From Salinisphaera sp. UBA6602 (GTDB taxonomy: Bacteria > Pseudomonadota > Gammaproteobacteria > Nevskiales > Salinisphaeraceae), in NCBI GenBank assembly GCA_002433465.1, contig DJIE01000041.1, positions 24,384-32,767 of the forward strand: 8,384 bases of DNA, written 5' to 3'. The position numbers and the translations under genes were made by a program. A model generated the notes under the pieces. That model searched no databases. It had not been told where the DNA came from and saw nothing but the letters and a program-made list of their open reading frames with translations. This document shows, piece by piece, positions 1 through 5,630 of the stretch (the stretch's first letter is position 1; each line of letters starts with the position of its first letter).

Positions 1-2
1 CG

Positions 3-266
3 GTCGATGCCTTCGACGCCGTGGCCGAGCCGCGCCGCCCCGGTGGCCACAACAATCGCGATGCGAATACCCTCTCCACCGATATCGAGCGGCTACAGAA
101 CGCGCGCCAGGCCTACCGGCTGGAGCAGGAGCGTCTGCGCGCCGAAACGTCGCGTCGTCAGGCCGAATGCCGCGCGCGCGAAGGCTCACGCGAGGTGCCG
201 ATTCAGGACGGTAGCGGCGACACCAGCGCGACCTATTGCCAGCCGGCATCGCAGAACGAACGCTGA
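3..266 (+). CDS. C-terminal part of an unrecognised coiled-coil protein
   Basis: The reading frame is open from base 3 to the TGA at 264-266 and gives 87 residues of a protein whose start lies outside the window. I chose this frame because its codons look native (mostly G/C in third position), whereas the competing plus-strand frame is an arginine- and proline-rich shadow. After an Asn/Asp-rich opening, residues about 27-60 are rich in Glu, Arg, Gln and Ala and look like a charged helix or short coiled coil. The tail is polar and Gly/Ser/Asp-rich. It has two cysteines, one at the end of the helix and one near the C-terminus, which could form a disulfide if the protein is exported. I do not recognise the family. 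The next gene lies on the other strand, so no operon context is visible. Confidence 0.65.
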   Translation, partial: VDAFDAVAEPRRPGGHNNRDANTLSTDIERLQNARQAYRLEQERLRAETSRRQAECRAREGSREVPIQDGSGDTSATYCQPASQNER

Positions 267-390
267 TCCAGGCGGATTGAGCATGGCACGTGGGCATCGC
301 CACCGGCCAGCCCATAACCGCTACAGTCCGTAGCGCCGCGGCGCGTGGCTTGGATAGCGACGACAACGGTTATATGGAAAGGGCTTTGTC

Positions 391-420
391 CGCAGGTCGA
401 CGCAGATTCACGCAGGTTGG
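391..420. repeat. Three direct repeats with exact 10-base period
   Basis: The pentamer CGCAG begins at 391, 401 and 411, and the three 10-base units share the pattern CGCAG-R-T, with A closing the first two units. The exact 10-base period puts the same bases on one face of the helix. That is how some response regulators and iteron-type proteins bind, but no partner can be named from the sequence. The array is flanked by a loose 8-bp inverted match (383-390 with 433-440, including one G-T wobble). Confidence 0.4.
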
Positions 421-573
421 ATAAGTAACTCCGGCAAAGCGCATGTCGGGCGTTCAGTCGCATGCCGCATTTCAAGCGCAGCACAGTCGCCAGCGTGCTG
501 GCCTGCAAACCTGTAGTTCTCGATCTGCGCGAATCTGGGTCGAGCTGCGCCTAAGATGAAGCCGTTCGGCCTG

Positions 574-615
574 CAACCCACTGCCTCGCAATGAAAATTG
601 CGCGGCAGTGGGTTG
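574..615 (-). terminator. Long stem-loop with GAAA loop at the 3' end of the hydrolase gene
   Basis: A perfect 12-bp stem (574-585 with 604-615) is followed by a single T/C mismatch (586/603) and another perfect 6-bp stem (587-592 with 597-602). The loop at 593-596 is GAAA on the plus strand and UUUC on the minus strand. It begins 19 bases beyond the stop codon of the minus-strand hydrolase gene, a usual place for a transcript end. Neither side carries a run of T, so it is not a textbook intrinsic terminator. It could instead protect the mRNA 3' end or be a dispersed palindromic element. Confidence 0.4.
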
Positions 616-634
616 AATCAAACCCGCCGTCGCT

Positions 635-1756
635 TCAGGGCTTTACGTCCGGCAGGTCGCGCAGCGGGTGGTCGCCGTCCCAGGGGGCACGGAAATGGGC
701 GTCTACATAGTCGCTGGGCACGGCGGCTACCGATTCGAAGATCCATTGCGGCTCGCGGTCCTTGTCGACTAGCAGCGCGCGTACGCCTTCGGCGAAATCC
801 GGGTGGCGACAGCACTGCAATGCCATCTTGAGTTCGCGCATCACGGCCTGCTTGAGCGACAGATAGCGGCCGTCGCGCAGCTGGCGATAGATCAGGTGGG
901 CGGTCACCGGGCAACCGTTTTCTACGTTGCTAGCCGCTTCGACCAGCCAGGGATCCTCGGCGTCTGCGAGTTTGCGAATGCCGGCGACGATACCGGCCAG
1001 GGTGGCGGCATCGGTGGCGTCGCGAATGGTCATGGCGTGTTCGAGCAGTTTCGATTCGCCCAGGCCCGCCGGGTGTTCCCGGGCATGCTGGCGCAGCACG
1101 CGATCGACCGCGGCATGCGGCTGGTTCCAGTCGGTGATACGCGTCAGGGCATCGAAGACGGTCTGTTTGGCGGCGTGGTCGATGGCGCGATCGGCCAGGC
1201 CTGCTACCAGTGCGTCTTGGGCGCCGAGCGTGGCGCCGGTCAGGGCGACGAACAGGCCGAGTCGTGTCGGCAGGCGGTTGAAAAACCAGGTGGCCGCACA
1301 GTCGGGAAAAAGGCCGATCTTGATTTCCGGCATCGACAGGGTCGAGGCTGCGGTGACAATTCGATGTGAGGCCGCCGAGAACACGCCCATGCCGCCGCCC
1401 ATGATCAGGCCATTGCCCCAGGCGATACAGGGCGTGGCGAGCATATGGATCGCGTGGCACAGCCGGTATTCGAGAGTGAAGAAACGGTCGGGATAATCCG
1501 GATCGCCCTGCCCGGTCATGCCCTTGTAGAGCGACACGATATCGCCGCCTGCGCAGAAGGCCTTTTCGCCGCTGGCGTCGATGAAGATCGCGGCGATTTC
1601 GGTGTCGGCATCCCAGGCGGTCAGCTGCTTGTACAGCGGCTCGAGCATGTCCAGGCTCAAGGCGTTGAGTGCGCTCGTGTTATTGAGCGTAACGTGGCCG
1701 ATGCGCTTGCCGTTGGTGCTCACGACCTCGTCGAAAAAAATGGCGGCATCTGTCAT
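635..1756 (-). CDS. 3-hydroxyisobutyryl-CoA hydrolase-like enoyl-CoA hydratase/isomerase family protein
   Basis: The 373-residue product belongs to the crotonase superfamily, HIBCH-like branch. Members hydrolyse 3-hydroxyisobutyryl-CoA in valine breakdown and often 3-hydroxypropionyl-CoA. The oxyanion-hole segments are FCAGGDI (residues 67-73) and MGGGMG (119-124). The segment MPEIKIGLFPD (142-152) carries the expected catalytic Glu144 and Asp152, and the C-terminal ALLVDKDREPQW (327-338) is typical of hydrolases rather than plain hydratases. After Asp152 the family's usual glycine-rich run is replaced by CAATW, which is unusual. I chose the ATG at 1754-1756 because family homology starts there and a weak GAGA ribosome site precedes it; an in-frame ATG at 1816 would add 20 Arg/Pro-rich residues. 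It is divergent from the lipoprotein gene and ends just before a long stem-loop. Exact substrate is inferred. Confidence 0.85.
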   Translation of the reverse strand: MTDAAIFFDEVVSTNGKRIGHVTLNNTSALNALSLDMLEPLYKQLTAWDADTEIAAIFIDASGEKAFCAGGDIVSLYKGMTGQGDPDYPDRFFTLEYRLCHAIHMLATPCIAWGNGLIMGGGMGVFSAASHRIVTAASTLSMPEIKIGLFPDCAATWFFNRLPTRLGLFVALTGATLGAQDALVAGLADRAIDHAAKQTVFDALTRITDWNQPHAAVDRVLRQHAREHPAGLGESKLLEHAMTIRDATDAATLAGIVAGIRKLADAEDPWLVEAASNVENGCPVTAHLIYRQLRDGRYLSLKQAVMRELKMALQCCRHPDFAEGVRALLVDKDREPQWIFESVAAVPSDYVDAHFRAPWDGDHPLRDLPDVKP

Positions 1757-1939
1757 GGGCAATCTCGTAGCCGGGCTGGTCGGGCGCGCATGCTCGCGCG
1801 GAATACGCGCATGCACAAGAATTTGTTTTCGGCTGCAGAATATGATCTACAAAAGTGTATGGCTGTGATAGCTTATAGACGCCCTGTCAGGCGGTTTGCC
1901 TGGCCTTATATGAAAGAAATGAAAGACAGGAGTCTTATT
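1757..1939. promoter_or_regulatory. Divergent intergenic region between hydrolase and lipoprotein genes
   Basis: This 183-base region must hold promoters for both flanking genes. It contains an AT-richer core at about 1821-1880, with TATGAT (1841-1846) and TATAGA (1874-1879) as possible plus-strand -10 elements. Neither has a good TTGACA-like -35 at 16-18 bases, so I do not assign a start. The later leader can form small alternative hairpins: CGCC/GGCG (1880-1883 with 1890-1893) and CAGGC/GCCTG (1888-1892 with 1898-1902). Confidence 0.4.
1928..1932 (+). promoter_or_regulatory. Ribosome binding site fixing the lipoprotein start
   Basis: AGGAG lies 7 bases before the ATG at 1940. In-frame ATGs at 1910 and 1919 lack such a site and would put charged residues ahead of the signal peptide, so the 1940 start is preferred. 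Confidence 0.8.
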
Positions 1940-2194
1940 ATGACCAAGACGCTGCTGAAATCCGCGTTTGTTGTTGGTGTTGTTGCTGCTGCTGCTGGTT
2001 GCGCGAGCAGCTCCGATGGCATGCAGTCCAGTGTTGACCAGGCCATGCGTAAGGCCGAATCCGCGCAGTCGACCGCCAACGAAGCGCAGCGCACGGCCAA
2101 CCGCGCCATGCAGACCGCGCAGGAAGCCAAGTCCGCCAGCCAGGCGAACTCGCAGCGCATCGAGCGTATGTTCGAGTCCTCGCAGCGCAAGTAA
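1940..2194 (+). CDS. oprI: OprI/Lpp-type alanine-zipper outer-membrane lipoprotein
   Basis: This 84-residue precursor has a short basic N-terminus, a hydrophobic signal (about residues 7-19) and a lipobox ending AAGC, with Cys21 as the lipidated residue. The 64-residue mature length equals that of Pseudomonas OprI. Residues 35, 39, 42, 46, 49, 53, 56, 60 and 63 are all alanine, a strict 4-3 spacing that makes an alanine-zipper coiled coil, probably trimeric. The C-terminus, ERMFESSQRK, resembles the OprI end and finishes in lysine (Lys84), the residue that in Braun lipoprotein is joined to diaminopimelate of peptidoglycan. The role is a structural outer-membrane protein tethering the envelope. 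It is a one-gene unit closed by a strong terminator, and it faces an L,D-transpeptidase of the class that performs this linkage. Family assignment is firm; covalent attachment is inferred. Confidence 0.9.
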   Translation: MTKTLLKSAFVVGVVAAAAGCASSSDGMQSSVDQAMRKAESAQSTANEAQRTANRAMQTAQEAKSASQANSQRIERMFESSQRK

Positions 2195-2232
2195 GCGTTC
2201 GCGAACGACGGCGGCCTGAGCGCCGTCGCGTG

Positions 2233-2263
2233 AAAAACCCCGCCTTAGCGCGGGGTTTTTTTT
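2233..2263 (+). terminator. Strong intrinsic terminator, probably bidirectional
   Basis: The arms AAAAACCCCGC (2233-2243) and GCGGGGTTTTT (2250-2260) pair perfectly around a 6-base loop, and the T run continues to 2263 (eight T in all). On the opposite strand the same hairpin ends in five T, so it can also stop transcription of the L,D-transpeptidase gene arriving from the other side. A second smaller hairpin, GACGGCG/CGCCGTC (2207-2213 with 2221-2227), and a palindrome CGTTCGCGAACG (2196-2207) lie between the lipoprotein stop and the terminator. They may stabilise an abundant mRNA. Confidence 0.93.
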
Positions 2264-2303
2264 GTCCGGTAGCGCGACACGATGGTCGCGCCAGACTGAG
2301 CCG

Positions 2304-3263
2304 CTAGCGTTGTTCGACGGTCACGCCGATCGGTTCCGGCATGCCGTCGGCTTTTTCGACCACGGCCTGGGCGCGATCCCAGTCGATCGGCGCCTTGGGA
2401 TGATCGGCCGTCGCCGAAATCAGGCTTTCGACCCAGGGCGTAAAGGAACGCACCGGCGCATCGCCGTTGGCATCCGGCGGGTGCGATTCGATAAACAGCG
2501 TATTGCCTTCCCAGCCGATCTTGTACGGTTCGCTGATGATATTCACCGGCGTGCCCGTGGGCACGAGCGCGAACAGCGACGCGATATCTTCCGGATAGAG
2601 CCGGATACAGCCGTGCGACACCTTCAGGCCGATACCGGCCGGTTTGTTGGTGCCGTGCAGCAGGTACGAGGGCAGCCCCAGGTAAAGCGCATGCTGGCCG
2701 AGCGGATTGTCCGGCCCGGCGGGCACGACCGCGGGCAGCGTGTCGCCTGCCTTTTCATGTTCCGCGCGAATCGAGGCGGGCGGTGTCCAGGTCGGATCCG
2801 CCTTCTTGCGGACAACCGTGGTTTTCGCCAGCGGCGTGGACCAGCCTTCACGGCCGATACCCAGCGGGTAGGTCACCACCTTGCCGGCGTATTCGCTGCC
2901 CTCGGGCGGGAAGTAATACAGCCGCATTTCCGGGATGTTGATGACGATGCCCTTGCGCGCCACGTTGGGGAGCACGTAGCGGGTGGGGATCACCATGGGC
3001 GTGCCGTCGCCGGGCAGCCATGGGTCCACGTCGGGGTTGGACAGCCGCAGCTCGCGATAACCCACGTTATAGCGGCGCGCGAGTTTGACGAAGGTGTCGT
3101 CTTCCTCGGTCTTGATGTGCTGGAGCTTGCCGACCACATCCGAGCCTTCGGGCGGCATATCGTAAATCGCGGCATGGGCGGCGCTCGCGGCAAGGCCGAA
3201 GCCCAGCACGGCCAGCGCAAAACTCAGAAGGGAATACCGGCGTAGGCGCGCGGACAAAGTCAT
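2304..3263 (-). CDS. ybiS: L,D-transpeptidase of the ErfK/YbiS/YcfS class, with LysM-like domain
   Basis: The 319-residue periplasmic enzyme has a signal peptide (basic N-terminus, hydrophobic residues about 11-28, likely cleavage after AHA at 31). A LysM-like peptidoglycan-binding part (about 46-93) follows, then a YkuD catalytic domain (about 105-245). The catalytic signature is complete: HGT at 203-205, then SHGCIRL at 216-222 with nucleophile Cys219. PTWTPP (157-162) and LPAVVPAGPDNPLG (176-189) match E. coli YbiS nearly word for word, and the length is close to YbiS (306). This subclass in E. coli (ErfK, YbiS, YcfS) joins the C-terminal lysine of Lpp to diaminopimelate, rather than making 3-3 crosslinks. 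I chose the ATG at 3261-3263 because it opens the signal peptide; the frame continues upstream without family resemblance. It converges on the lipoprotein gene and shares its terminator. Confidence 0.93.
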   Translation of the reverse strand: MTLSARLRRYSLLSFALAVLGFGLAASAAHAAIYDMPPEGSDVVGKLQHIKTEEDDTFVKLARRYNVGYRELRLSNPDVDPWLPGDGTPMVIPTRYVLPNVARKGIVINIPEMRLYYFPPEGSEYAGKVVTYPLGIGREGWSTPLAKTTVVRKKADPTWTPPASIRAEHEKAGDTLPAVVPAGPDNPLGQHALYLGLPSYLLHGTNKPAGIGLKVSHGCIRLYPEDIASLFALVPTGTPVNIISEPYKIGWEGNTLFIESHPPDANGDAPVRSFTPWVESLISATADHPKAPIDWDRAQAVVEKADGMPEPIGVTVEQR

Positions 3264-3554
3264 AGCATCAGTTCCATCAAAGCGGTACGACCGATATCGG
3301 CATTCGGTCCATGCAACTGCAGACTGTACCGAATTCGGCCGGTCGCAGTCGCGCACGAAGCCACGGCTGCTCGGGCCTGTCGTCGCGAGATAAGCCGTCG
3401 CATCGGCGACCAAGCCGCGGCAAGACAAGGCATCGCGAGTGCCGCGTGGTTGCATCAGGTAAGCGAGCCAACCCATGAACCATGACGCCGGATTGCCGTG
3501 GCTTGGCCGCCGCCCGATCGTTATTCGTTTGGGGTTAGCCCGTGCCGACAGGCG
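3264..3554 (-). promoter_or_regulatory. Gap upstream of the L,D-transpeptidase gene
   Basis: These 291 bases separate pdxH from the transpeptidase gene on the same strand. No intrinsic terminator follows pdxH, and no clear promoter is visible. A dyad at 3289-3309 (GACCGA/TCGGTC around nine bases, including the palindrome CCGATATCGG at 3291-3300) would form a small hairpin 26-46 bases ahead of the transpeptidase start. It is a candidate operator or leader element only. Confidence 0.3.
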
Positions 3555-4199
3555 CTAGGGCGCGAGCCGATCGATCTGCCAGCGGTCGCCGCTGCGCTGA
3601 TAACGCAGCCGGTCGTGCAGGCGGCTACGACGTGCCTGCCAGAATTCGTACATATCGGGCACTAGCGCATAGCCACCCCAGTGATCCGGGCGGGGCACAT
3701 CCTGTTCGGCAAAGCGGGCTTCGACATCCACCACGCGCTGTTCGAGCTCGGCCCGGTCGGCAATCACCCGGCTTTGCGGCGAAGCGTGCGCGCCCAGCCG
3801 GCTGCCGCGCGAGCGACGCGCGAAATACGTATCCGATGCGCTGGCATCGAGCTTGTGTACCCGACCTTCGATACGCACCTGACGTTCGAGCGCTTCCCAC
3901 CAGAACACGAGTGCGGCCTGTGGATGCGCGGCCAGCGCCTCGCCCTTGCGGCTGAGGTAATTGGTATAGAAGCGAAAACCCTGGGCATCGAAGCCCTTGA
4001 GCAACACGATGCGCGCCGACGGACGACCGCTGGCATCGACCGTGGCCAGCGTCATGGCGGTCGGTTCGACCATGGCCGCCTGCTGGGCCAGGCCATACCA
4101 GTCGTCGAACAGGGCCAGCGGATCGACCGGCGCGTTCTCTTCAATGAGATCGCGCCGGTCGAGCTCGCCCTGCCACGGGCTTGGAGCGTCGTCGGTCAT
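3555..4199 (-). CDS. pdxH: Pyridoxamine/pyridoxine 5'-phosphate oxidase
   Basis: The 214-residue FMN-dependent cytosolic enzyme oxidises pyridoxine or pyridoxamine 5'-phosphate to pyridoxal 5'-phosphate, the final or salvage step of vitamin B6 synthesis. It aligns end to end with E. coli PdxH (218 residues). The FMN-binding stretch RIVLLK is at 63-68 and FYTNYLSRK at 77-85. PLP-contacting [11 protein letters not shown] (133-143) follows, then the C-terminal RLHDR (193-197) and the hallmark terminal RLAP. Two starts are possible. The ATG at 4197-4199 has AAGGA 9 bases upstream; a GTG at 4218-4220 with GGGAG 7 bases upstream would add seven residues. I prefer the ATG. The gene follows dodecin by 43 bases on the same strand, so they are probably co-transcribed, and both products bind flavin. 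Confidence 0.95.
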   Translation of the reverse strand: MTDDAPSPWQGELDRRDLIEENAPVDPLALFDDWYGLAQQAAMVEPTAMTLATVDASGRPSARIVLLKGFDAQGFRFYTNYLSRKGEALAAHPQAALVFWWEALERQVRIEGRVHKLDASASDTYFARRSRGSRLGAHASPQSRVIADRAELEQRVVDVEARFAEQDVPRPDHWGGYALVPDMYEFWQARRSRLHDRLRYQRSGDRWQIDRLAP

Positions 4200-4242
4200 C
4201 GAGTCGGGTCCTTTATTCACGCTCCAACTCCCGTATCAGTAA

Positions 4243-4461
4243 TTAGCCGGCCTTGTCTTCGAGGGTGAAGCCGACCTTCACCGAGACCTGCCAATGGGCG
4301 ACCTCGTTGTTCTCGATATGGCCGCGCACGCCGGTGACCTGGAACCAGCGCATGTTCGCGATCGTCTTCGAGGCTTCGGCGATGGCCTTGCGCACGGCGT
4401 CTTCCTGGCTGGTTTCCGAAGAGCCGGTCAGTTCCACGGATTTGTATACGTTGTCGCTCAT
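4243..4461 (-). CDS. Dodecin, flavin-binding storage/buffer protein
   Basis: This 72-residue protein has the whole dodecin family length and pattern: the opening [15 protein letters not shown], a central helix (about 19-35), then [13 protein letters not shown] and [15 protein letters not shown]. Dodecins assemble as hollow dodecamers that hold stacked flavin dimers. The stacking tryptophan (Trp39) and the flavin-contacting glutamine (Gln58) correspond to Trp36 and Gln55 of the Halobacterium protein. I chose the ATG at 4459-4461, where homology begins; an in-frame ATG at 4492-4494 would add 11 residues with no family match. The ribosome site is weak (GAGA, 8 bases upstream). It is the first gene of a likely dodecin-pdxH unit and is divergent from acuI. 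Confidence 0.95.
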   Translation of the reverse strand: MSDNVYKSVELTGSSETSQEDAVRKAIAEASKTIANMRWFQVTGVRGHIENNEVAHWQVSVKVGFTLEDKAG

Positions 4462-4591
4462 AGATCGTTCTCGTTGGAAATTGAACCCCGGCAAGCCTAC
4501 GCCCGAGCCGGCAAGGCCTCAAGCGACGGCGAACAGTCGTTCAATATGATACAAACGGCGGCCTGAGTTCTTAGTCACGAACAGGCCAAAA
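4462..4591. promoter_or_regulatory. Divergent promoter region between dodecin and acuI
   Basis: These 130 bases must hold start sites for the dodecin-pdxH and acuI-prpC units. TATGAT at 4545-4550 is a reasonable plus-strand -10 box about 42 bases before acuI, but no good -35 is found at the normal distance, so an activator may be needed. Directly upstream lies an inverted repeat, GAAC-AGTC-GTTC (4531-4542), in the place where a regulator would bind. The acuI ribosome site is poor (AGG at 4583-4585, 6 bases before the ATG). Confidence 0.4.
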
Positions 4592-5578
4592 ATGAAAGCA
4601 CTGCGCATCGTCGATACCGACAACGGCACCCGCGCCGACATCACCGACATGGAGCTCAACGAGCTCAGCGAAGGCAATGTCGTCATCAAGTCGCATTACT
4701 CCTCGCTCAACTTCAAGGATGCCTTGGCGATCACCGGCAAGGGCAAGATCGCGCGCAAGCGTCCGCTCAATGCCGGCATCGATGTCGCCGGCGTGGTCGA
4801 ATCCAGCGAGGACGAGCGCTTTTCGCCCGGCGACGAAGTGGTCGTCACCGGCTGGTTCATGAGCGAAACCCGCGATGGCGGGCTGGCCGAGTACGTGCGT
4901 ATCCCCGCCGAATGCGTGGTCAAAAAGCCGGAGGGCCTGACGCTCTGGCAGACCATGGCGCTCGGCACCGCGGGCTTCACCGCGGGCATGGCGGTCAAGC
5001 GCATGACCGACAACTTTCAGAAACCCGAGGACGGCCCGGTGCTGGTGACCGGCGCGACCGGCGGCGTGGGCATGTTCGCGATCGATATTCTCGCTCAGGC
5101 CGGCTATGAAGTAGTGGCCGTCTCGCGCAAGGCCGAGGCCGAAGGCGACTTTCTCAAGCAGCTCGGCGCGACCGATGTGATCACCCCGGACGCGCTCGAT
5201 CTCGAAGGCAAGCCCCTGGGCAAACCGGTCTATGCCGGCGCGATCGATGCGGTCGGCGGCGATCTGCTCGCCAATATCGTGGCCCAGGTCCAGCCCTACG
5301 GCAACGTGGCCGCGATCGGCCTGGCCGGCGGGCCCAAGCTGTCGACCACGGTGATGCCGTTCATCCTGCGCGGCGTATCGCTGCTGGGCATTCATTCGGT
5401 GGAATGCCCGAACGCCTGGCGCGAGGAAATCTGGGCCAACCTCTCCGGTGCCCAGAAGCCGGCCCATCTGGACACCATCGCGAACCAAACCGTAGGCTTG
5501 GCCGACGTTCACGGCGTGTGCGACACCATTATGGCGGGTGAGAACACCGGCCGCACTGTGGTCGATATCCAGGCCTGA
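4592..5578 (+). CDS. acuI: Acryloyl-CoA reductase, YhdH/AcuI type (MDR family)
   Basis: The 328-residue cytosolic medium-chain reductase uses NADPH to reduce acryloyl-CoA to propionyl-CoA, a step in 3-hydroxypropionate and DMSP/acrylate breakdown that also detoxifies reactive acryloyl-CoA. It tracks E. coli YhdH throughout: SSLNFKDALAITGKGKI (37-53), GIDVAGVV (62-69), GDEVVVTGW (80-88), GTAGFTAG (125-132), the Rossmann loop TGATGGVG (153-160) and TTVMPFILRGV (252-262). Ser178 and Arg179 after the second strand suit NADPH. No structural zinc cysteine cluster is present, as expected for this quinone-reductase-like subgroup. The start ATG is where homology begins. prpC follows after 52 bases with no terminator between, so the product propionyl-CoA is probably passed to the next enzyme. 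Confidence 0.92.
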   Translation: MKALRIVDTDNGTRADITDMELNELSEGNVVIKSHYSSLNFKDALAITGKGKIARKRPLNAGIDVAGVVESSEDERFSPGDEVVVTGWFMSETRDGGLAEYVRIPAECVVKKPEGLTLWQTMALGTAGFTAGMAVKRMTDNFQKPEDGPVLVTGATGGVGMFAIDILAQAGYEVVAVSRKAEAEGDFLKQLGATDVITPDALDLEGKPLGKPVYAGAIDAVGGDLLANIVAQVQPYGNVAAIGLAGGPKLSTTVMPFILRGVSLLGIHSVECPNAWREEIWANLSGAQKPAHLDTIANQTVGLADVHGVCDTIMAGENTGRTVVDIQA

Positions 5579-5616
5579 AAACGGCGCAAGCCACACGTCG
5601 ATTCAAGAACAATCCC

Positions 5617-5621
5617 AGGAG
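5617..5621 (+). promoter_or_regulatory. Ribosome binding site of prpC
   Basis: AGGAG lies 9 bases before the ATG at 5631. An ATG at 5604 or the earlier in-frame codons at 5538 onward overlap the end of acuI and lack such a site, so translation of prpC is taken to begin at 5631. Confidence 0.75.
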
Positions 5622-5630
5622 TTTCGGGTA

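Larger units (their letters stand above)
267..634. other. Gene-free stretch with several small dyads and repeats
   Basis: No convincing coding frame is present in these 368 bases. A minus-strand frame at 233-508 overlaps the 3' end of the preceding gene and has atypical composition. Visible structure includes a 6-bp hairpin at 319-335 (stem CGCTAC/GTAGCG), a 12-base perfect palindrome at 333-344 (GCGCCGCGGCGC), a 7-base distant inverted match at 314-320 with 367-373, three 10-base direct repeats at 391-420, a near-perfect dyad at 490-501 (CCAGC-GT-GCTGG) and the long stem-loop at 574-615. The stretch lies between two convergent gene ends, so a promoter is not required here. No tRNA or clear sigma-70 promoter was seen. 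Confidence 0.6.

Noticed and set aside
7..333. 108-codon plus-strand frame at the window start
   Set aside because: It overlaps the better frame ending at 266 and is Arg/Pro/Ala-rich in the manner of a shifted frame.
233..508. 91-codon minus-strand frame across the first intergenic region
   Set aside because: It overlaps the 3' end of the first gene, has Cys/Ser/Arg-rich atypical composition and no visible ribosome site or homology.
1445..1939. Upstream extension of the lipoprotein frame
   Set aside because: It runs antisense through the hydrolase gene. The lipoprotein signal peptide and AGGAG site place the start at 1940.
2262..3245. 327-codon plus-strand frame opposite the L,D-transpeptidase
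   Set aside because: Shadow of a confidently identified gene, rich in Arg, His and Gly, beginning inside the terminator region.
4530..4543. CGAAC-N4-GTTC reading as a LexA box
   Set aside because: That pattern belongs to Bacillus-type LexA; gammaproteobacterial LexA uses CTGT-N8-ACAG, and no DNA-damage gene is here.
4571..5596. 341-codon minus-strand frame opposite acuI
   Set aside because: Shadow of acuI, with low-complexity composition and no family signature or ribosome site.
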